A stretch of DNA of 36,735 nucleotides from UBA11606 sp049437325. GTDB lineage: Bacteria > Actinomycetota > Acidimicrobiia > Acidimicrobiales > Aldehydirespiratoraceae. The notes beneath the pieces were generated by a model. It worked only from the letters and a program-made list of their open reading frames with translations. It was not told where the DNA came from and searched no databases. Position numbers and translations under genes: made by a program. Position 1 is the stretch's first letter. Every line of letters begins with the position of its first letter. Of this stretch, positions 32,730-36,735 are shown piece by piece. The stretch spans positions 1 through 36,735 of the forward strand of contig JBMTIM010000032.1 of the NCBI GenBank assembly GCA_049437325.1, given 5' to 3'.

Positions 32730-34469
32730 ATGCATAGGGCCGTGATCGACGCACTGAACCAGACCTGGGATGCCCTCATCGCCGACGGAGCGCCATTTGC
32801 GCACTCCGAGACCGAGGTCCGGGGCATGACCATGAAGACCTTTGATTCGGCTCCGCCCAACCTGCGGATGGTCTGGGAGATGTCGGCTGCCCACGGCGAC
32901 AAGCCCTACCTCGTCTACGAGGACGAGTCCTACACCTTCGCCGAAGCCCACGCCATCGTGCGTTCACTGGCCGCCTACCTGAGGGCCCAGGGCGTTGCCG
33001 AAGGCGACCGGGTTGCCATCGCCATGCGCAACTACCCGGAGTGGGTCTTTTCGTACTGGGCCGTGGTCTCGATCGGCGGCGCAGCCGTCGGCGTCAACGC
33101 CTGGTGGACGAGCGCCGAACTCGAGTACGGCCTCGGCGACTCACGCCCCAAGGTCGTCGTCGCCGACGACGCACGACTCGAGCGTCTCCTCCCGATCCTC
33201 GACGGTCTCCGGGCTGATGGCGACATGCACATCATGTCGGTCCGCTCCGATCGTGCGCTTCCCTCCGACGCGGTTCGCTGGACCGACGTGATCGACCCCG
33301 CCACAGCACCGGACACGCTGCCCGACGCCGAGATCCACCCTGATGACGACATGTGCATCTTCTACACGTCGGGCACCACCGGCTTCCCCAAGGGAGCGCA
33401 ACTCACCCACCGAGGCTCGGTCCACAACGTCATGCACCTCGCCTTTGCCAACACCGTCGCAGCAATGGCCGCGGCCAGCGTCGCCGCCGCTGCCGGTGAG
33501 GCACCGACGGAGCCTGCCGCCGACGCACCTGCCCCCTCGCTGCTGGCCGCTACGCCCCTCTTTCACGTCACCGCCAACAACTGTGTGCTCCACGGTGCCA
33601 CGGCTGCGGGGGCGAAGGTGATCCTCATGTACAAGTGGGACACGGCCCGTGCGATCGAGTTGATCGAGCGCGAGCGAGCCACCGGCTTCACCGGCGTCCC
33701 CACCATGAGCCGAGAGATGCTGCTTCACCCCGACTGGGAGACCCGAGACACCAGTTCGCTCGAGTCGATGGGTGGTGGCGGTGCCGCTCTGCAACCCGAT
33801 CTCGTCGAGAAGATCGCCACCGCCAAGGACGCGGGCGTGCAGCCCTCGACCGGCTACGGCCTGACCGAGACGCACGGCATCGTCACCGCCGTCGGCAGCA
33901 TCTTCTTTCGGGCCAAGCCGGCGTCGGCGGGCAGGATCATGCCGACGTTCGACTACCGCGTCGTCGACGACGAGGGCAACGACGTGGCGAAGGGCGAGCG
34001 CGGCGAACTGTGTGTGAAAGGTCCGGCGGTCGTGAAGGGCTACCTCAACCGCGAGGAGGCGACCGCCGAAGCGATCGTCGACGGCTACTTCCACACCGGC
34101 GACATCGTCTACATCGACGATGACGATTTCGTCTTCATCGTCGATCGAGCCAAGGACATGGTGTTGCGCGGCGGCGAGAACGTCTACTGCGCTGAGGTCG
34201 AGGCTGCGGTCTACCAACACCCCGACATCGCCGAGGCCGCCGTGTTCGGCGTTCCTGACGACCGACTGGGCGAGGCCGTCGGCGTCGCCATCCATCTCAA
34301 GGACGGCGCCGATCTCGACCAGGCCGGGCTCACCGAGTTCCTCGCGCCGCTGATGGCGAAATACAAGGTGCCTGAGCACGTCTGGTTCATGGACGAACCG
34401 CTGCCTCAGAACGCCAACGGCAAGTTCCTCAAGCGGCAACTCCGCGACACCCTCACCGCTGGAAGTTGA
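32730..34469 (+). CDS. Acyl-CoA synthetase (AMP-binding, class I), Ala-rich insert
   Basis: 579 aa. Class I adenylate-forming acyl-CoA ligase. FYTSGTTGFPKG (211-222) is the P-loop, TGYGLTETHG motif A5, and YFHTGDIVYIDDDDF carries the conserved Asp. DRAKDMVLRGGENVYC is the hinge and NANGKFLKRQLRD holds the catalytic Lys. Between HNVMHLAF and LLAATPLFH there is an alanine- and proline-rich insert of roughly 29 residues (242-270), absent from the other synthetase in this window; it is probably a surface loop. The substrate is unknown. The start ATG at 32730 lacks the TANNNT element, and GTG at 32742 is possible. It is divergent from psuG with only 48 bp between starts. Confidence 0.88.
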   Translation: MHRAVIDALNQTWDALIADGAPFAHSETEVRGMTMKTFDSAPPNLRMVWEMSAAHGDKPYLVYEDESYTFAEAHAIVRSLAAYLRAQGVAEGDRVAIAMRNYPEWVFSYWAVVSIGGAAVGVNAWWTSAELEYGLGDSRPKVVVADDARLERLLPILDGLRADGDMHIMSVRSDRALPSDAVRWTDVIDPATAPDTLPDAEIHPDDDMCIFYTSGTTGFPKGAQLTHRGSVHNVMHLAFANTVAAMAAASVAAAAGEAPTEPAADAPAPSLLAATPLFHVTANNCVLHGATAAGAKVILMYKWDTARAIELIERERATGFTGVPTMSREMLLHPDWETRDTSSLESMGGGGAALQPDLVEKIATAKDAGVQPSTGYGLTETHGIVTAVGSIFFRAKPASAGRIMPTFDYRVVDDEGNDVAKGERGELCVKGPAVVKGYLNREEATAEAIVDGYFHTGDIVYIDDDDFVFIVDRAKDMVLRGGENVYCAEVEAAVYQHPDIAEAAVFGVPDDRLGEAVGVAIHLKDGADLDQAGLTEFLAPLMAKYKVPEHVWFMDEPLPQNANGKFLKRQLRDTLTAGS

Positions 34470-34474
34470 TCCCG

Positions 34475-34536
34475 GGTCGGCCCCCTCACCACCGCCCTAG
34501 CGGTCGGCCCCCTCACCACCGCCCTAGCGGTCGGCC
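34475..34536. repeat. 27-bp tandem duplication over the omega-amidase stop codon
   Basis: Two identical 27-bp copies (34475-34501, 34502-34528) and 8 bases of a third. The unit begins GGTCGGCCCCCTCACC on the plus strand. The TAG stop of the minus-strand gene lies in the second copy and is repeated, in frame, in the first. On the minus strand each copy contains the G-rich run GGGCGGTGGTGAGGGGG. It fills most of the 54-bp convergent gap. Confidence 0.9.
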
Positions 34537-35288
34537 ATGAACGGGAAGCGACGGCGGACATCGGCGACATGGGCCGAGTCGATCGTCGCCCGTAGCGTCA
34601 CCATCTCACCCGCAGGTGCCGCCTGGAGAACATCACCGAGCGGATCGATGATTCGGGAGTCGCCGGTGTACTCGAGACCGTCACCCCACCCGATGCGGTT
34701 GACCCCGGCAACATAGGCCTGATTTTCGATGGCTCGCGCCCGCAGCAACGCCATCCAGTGCTCACGCCGGACCCCTGGCCAATTCGCCGGAACCAGAAAC
34801 AGATCGGTGTCGGCCGCCGAGTTCCAGAACAGGTCGGCGAAGCGGAGGTCGTAGCAGATGAACGGCGTGACGCGAACATCCTTGACGCTGATCGCAGCGA
34901 TCGGTTCGCCGGCGGCGTAGTGATCGGTCTCACCTGCGTACGAGAACGGCTTCGCCTTCGAATACCGATGGTCCTCACCACCCGGTCCCGCCAGCACGAA
35001 ACGATTCGTCGGCCGGTCATAGCCGTCGGTGTGTTCGGGCACCGAGCCTGCGATCCAACATCCCGTCTCGTGCGCCATCTCGTGCATGAACGAGGTGGTC
35101 GGTCCGTCCGGCGATTCGGCCACGACGGCCGTGTTCATCGAGAAACCGCACGACCACATCTCGGTGAGGACGACGAGCTCGGCGCCCGATTCGGCTGCAT
35201 CCAAGATGAGCGGCCGCACGAGTGCCATGGTCTCGCGGGGCGCCTCCCATGCGATGTCGTGCTGAATGGCGGCAAGTTCGAGGGTCAT
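34524..35288 (-). CDS. Omega-amidase-like carbon-nitrogen hydrolase
   Basis: 254 aa. Nitrilase-superfamily amidase. The Glu-Lys-Cys triad is visible as Glu43 (VLTEMW), Lys111 (YSKAKPF) and Cys145 (PFICYDLRF). Length and the CYDLRFADLFWN segment fit the YafV/Nit2 omega-amidase group, which hydrolyses 2-oxoglutaramate or 2-oxosuccinamate to 2-oxo acids and ammonia. The adjacent transaminase strongly supports this: the ATG at 35288 overlaps its stop as ATGA. Together they would run the glutaminase II route, in which glutamine transamination is pulled forward by removal of oxoglutaramate. The gene ends MADR, with the stop inside a tandem repeat. Confidence 0.88.
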   Translation of the reverse strand: MTLELAAIQHDIAWEAPRETMALVRPLILDAAESGAELVVLTEMWSCGFSMNTAVVAESPDGPTTSFMHEMAHETGCWIAGSVPEHTDGYDRPTNRFVLAGPGGEDHRYSKAKPFSYAGETDHYAAGEPIAAISVKDVRVTPFICYDLRFADLFWNSAADTDLFLVPANWPGVRREHWMALLRARAIENQAYVAGVNRIGWGDGLEYTGDSRIIDPLGDVLQAAPAGEMVTLRATIDSAHVADVRRRFPFMADR

Positions 35289-36445
35289 GCCAACCCCACC
35301 CCGAGCCGGCGAACAGCCTCGTCGAGTACCTCGTCCTTCTTGCAGAAGGCAAAGCGAATGATCGGGGCGCCCGCCTCCCTGTCGTCGTAGAAGACCATCG
35401 TCGGGACAGCGACGACGCCGGCCCGTTCGGGCAAGCTCAGGCAGAAGTCGATGCCGTTGGTCTCCCCAATGGATCGGATGTCACAACTTGCGAAGTAGGT
35501 GCCTTCCGGTACCAGCACCTCGAGGCCCGTCTCCGCAAGCCCCGCGCACAGCCGGTCGCGCTTGGCCCGCATCTCGGCCGTATAACCGTCGAAGAAGTCG
35601 TCACCGAGCCTGAGCCCGACGGCGACCGCATGCTGGAAGGGCGCGCCACTGACAAAGGTCAGAAACTGCTTCGCAGTTCGGACCGCCGCCACCAATTCGG
35701 CAGGACCGCACGCCCAACCGATCTTCCAGCCGGTGAACGAGAAGATCTTGCCTGCCGACGACACGGTCAACGTCCGCTCGGCCATCCCGGGCAGGGTGGC
35801 CAGCGCAATGTGCTCACCGTCGAAGACGAGATGCTCGTAGACCTCGTCGGTGATGGCGACGACGTCGTGTTCACAGCACAACTCGGCGATGAGCGTCATC
35901 TCGTCCCGAGAGAAGACCTTGCCGGTCGGGTTGTGCGGCGTGTTGAGCAACAGCGCCTTCGTCGCAGGAGTGAATGCGGCCCGCAGGGCATCGGGGTCGA
36001 ACGACCAGTCCGGTGCCTGCAAGGTGACGACCCGTCGCGTGGCGCCGCTGAGGGCGATCCCCGCCGCATACGAGTCGTAGTAGGGCTCGAAGGTCACGAC
36101 TTCGTCGCCTGGGCCCGTCAGTGCCAGCATCGCAGCAGCGAGCGCTTCGGTCGCCCCCGCGGTGATCAACACCTCGCCGTCGGGGTCGAAGTCCTGCCCC
36201 CGGAAGCGGCGGCGATGCTCGGCGACCGCCTCTCGTAGCGGAGCGATCCCCGGTAGCGGCGGGTACTGGTTGTGTCCTTCGGCGATGGCTCGACGAGCCG
36301 CGTCCGCGACCTCTGCCGGGCCGTCGGTGTCAGGGAATCCCTGCCCCAGGTTGACGGAGTTCGTCTCGACGGCAAGCGCCGACATCTGGGTGAAGATCGT
36401 CGTGCCGAACTCCTGCAGCCGATCGGTCAGGAAGGGATTGCTCAC
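35285..36445 (-). CDS. Class I/II aminotransferase (glutamine transaminase-like)
   Basis: 386 aa. Fold-type I PLP aminotransferase resembling YbdL/KAT-type methionine and glutamine-phenylpyruvate transaminases. VNLGQGFPDTDGP (31-43) is the substrate arm. The PLP contacts are Asn172 (TPHNPTGK), Asp200 and Tyr203 (TDEVYEH) and Lys233 (SSAGKIFSFTGWKIGW), with the conserved Arg in APIIRFAFCK near the C terminus. The GTG at 36445 is preceded by TAGGAT at 7 nt and starts at the conserved NPFLTDRLQEFGTTIF; the frame is open to 36487. It overlaps the omega-amidase gene by 4 nt, pointing to methionine salvage or glutamine transamination. Substrate choice is inferred from this pairing. Confidence 0.9.
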   Translation of the reverse strand: MSNPFLTDRLQEFGTTIFTQMSALAVETNSVNLGQGFPDTDGPAEVADAARRAIAEGHNQYPPLPGIAPLREAVAEHRRRFRGQDFDPDGEVLITAGATEALAAAMLALTGPGDEVVTFEPYYDSYAAGIALSGATRRVVTLQAPDWSFDPDALRAAFTPATKALLLNTPHNPTGKVFSRDEMTLIAELCCEHDVVAITDEVYEHLVFDGEHIALATLPGMAERTLTVSSAGKIFSFTGWKIGWACGPAELVAAVRTAKQFLTFVSGAPFQHAVAVGLRLGDDFFDGYTAEMRAKRDRLCAGLAETGLEVLVPEGTYFASCDIRSIGETNGIDFCLSLPERAGVVAVPTMVFYDDREAGAPIIRFAFCKKDEVLDEAVRRLGVGLA

Positions 36446-36452
36446 GGCGCCG

Positions 36453-36458
36453 ATCCTA
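36453..36458 (-). promoter_or_regulatory. Predicted leaderless -10 element, aminotransferase operon
   Basis: TAGGAT on the minus strand, 7 nt before the GTG at 36445. It decides the start of the gene. Confidence 0.55.
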
Positions 36459-36588
36459 CGGTGTGCACGTCGGCAGGTCGTCCTCACACATCCCTCACAA
36501 CTTCTTCACCACCTCCGCCGATTCGACTCACGATCGTCTTACCTGGGACTGCGAGTGTGAACATCCGAAACACCCCATCCCCCACCCC

Positions 36589-36593
36589 AGGAG
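36589..36593 (+). promoter_or_regulatory. Shine-Dalgarno site of the secreted protein gene
   Basis: AGGAG, 7 nt before the ATG at 36601. Unlike many genes in the window, this one seems to have a normal leader within the 155-bp divergent region. Confidence 0.6.
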
Positions 36594-36600
36594 CATCAAG

Positions 36601-36735
36601 ATGAGAAAGTCCCTTGCCGCCACCGCCATCGCCGCCACCGCCATCGGTGGCGCCGCTGCCGGCGCCACCCTGTTCACACCGGTGATCGCAGGCGCTCAAG
36701 ACGGCACCGAGGCCGAAGCCGGGCCGATGAAGTCG
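36601..36735 (+). CDS. Secreted protein, N-terminal fragment (cut by window edge)
   Basis: Only 45 codons are present; the frame is open at the right edge. MRKS followed by an Ala-rich hydrophobic stretch and a likely cleavage site after VIAGAQ looks like a Sec signal peptide. The mature part begins acidic (DGTEAEAG). The start ATG has an AGGAG site at a good distance. No domain is visible in the available part, so no function can be given. The signal region contains near-repeats of a 15-bp unit (encoding ATAIA twice), which is common in Ala-rich signal peptides. Confidence 0.75.
   Translation, partial: MRKSLAATAIAATAIGGAAAGATLFTPVIAGAQDGTEAEAGPMKS

Noticed and set aside
22488..34469. Either acyl-CoA synthetase as menE (o-succinylbenzoate-CoA ligase)
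   Set aside because: Both are longer than typical MenE and lie far from the men operon among unrelated genes, with nothing pointing to o-succinylbenzoate.

Overview
The window looks like a chromosomal stretch from a high-GC actinobacterium, most plausibly of class Acidimicrobiia (inference). Supporting this are the strong GC bias at third codon positions, many GTG and TTG starts, actinobacterial families (DUF3097, DUF427, an F420-type luciferase-like oxidoreductase), and a recurrent -10 hexamer TANNNT placed 6-9 nt before start codons, the signature of leaderless transcription in Actinobacteria. I see no rRNA, tRNA, CRISPR array, insertion sequence or prophage. Coding density is very high and no gene-free stretch reaches 300 bp.

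Layout. 47-2008: a gamma-glutamyltransferase (minus) divergent from a DUF427 protein (plus). 2049-8994 (minus): a menaquinone operon read as [MerR-isochorismate synthase fusion]-menD-menH-menC, with three consecutive 4-nt start/stop overlaps, followed by a histidine phosphatase and a sugar-nucleotidyltransferase-like gene. 9076-17873 (plus): DUF3097 protein, type I sulfatase, and an AddAB-like helicase-nuclease pair. 18081-18410: a gamma-glutamylcyclotransferase-like protein. 18386-24395 (minus): MFS transporter, two adjacent fold-type II PLP enzymes, an acyl-CoA synthetase and a small unknown protein. 24590-25357: the F420-type oxidoreductase. 25415-27076 (minus) an SF2 helicase, divergent from an enoyl-CoA hydratase. 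28013-28834 (minus): an AAC(3)-family acetyltransferase. 29039-30441 (plus): two probable lipoproteins, the second a PHB-depolymerase-like esterase. 30455-32681 (minus): cytochrome P450 and PsuG. 32730-34469 (plus): a second acyl-CoA synthetase. 34524-36445 (minus): an aminotransferase/omega-amidase pair. 36601 to the right edge: the start of a secreted protein.

The most striking feature is the first gene of the men operon. One uninterrupted frame encodes two tandem MerR-like helix-turn-helix modules followed by a complete isochorismate synthase, the entry enzyme of menaquinone synthesis. A perfect 16-bp palindrome (9032-9047) lies in the 81-bp divergent region before it, between the two predicted leaderless promoters. 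Together they suggest a self-contained enzyme-regulator that could sense chorismate or isochorismate and set men expression. I do not recall such a fusion being described; the regulatory role is inference.
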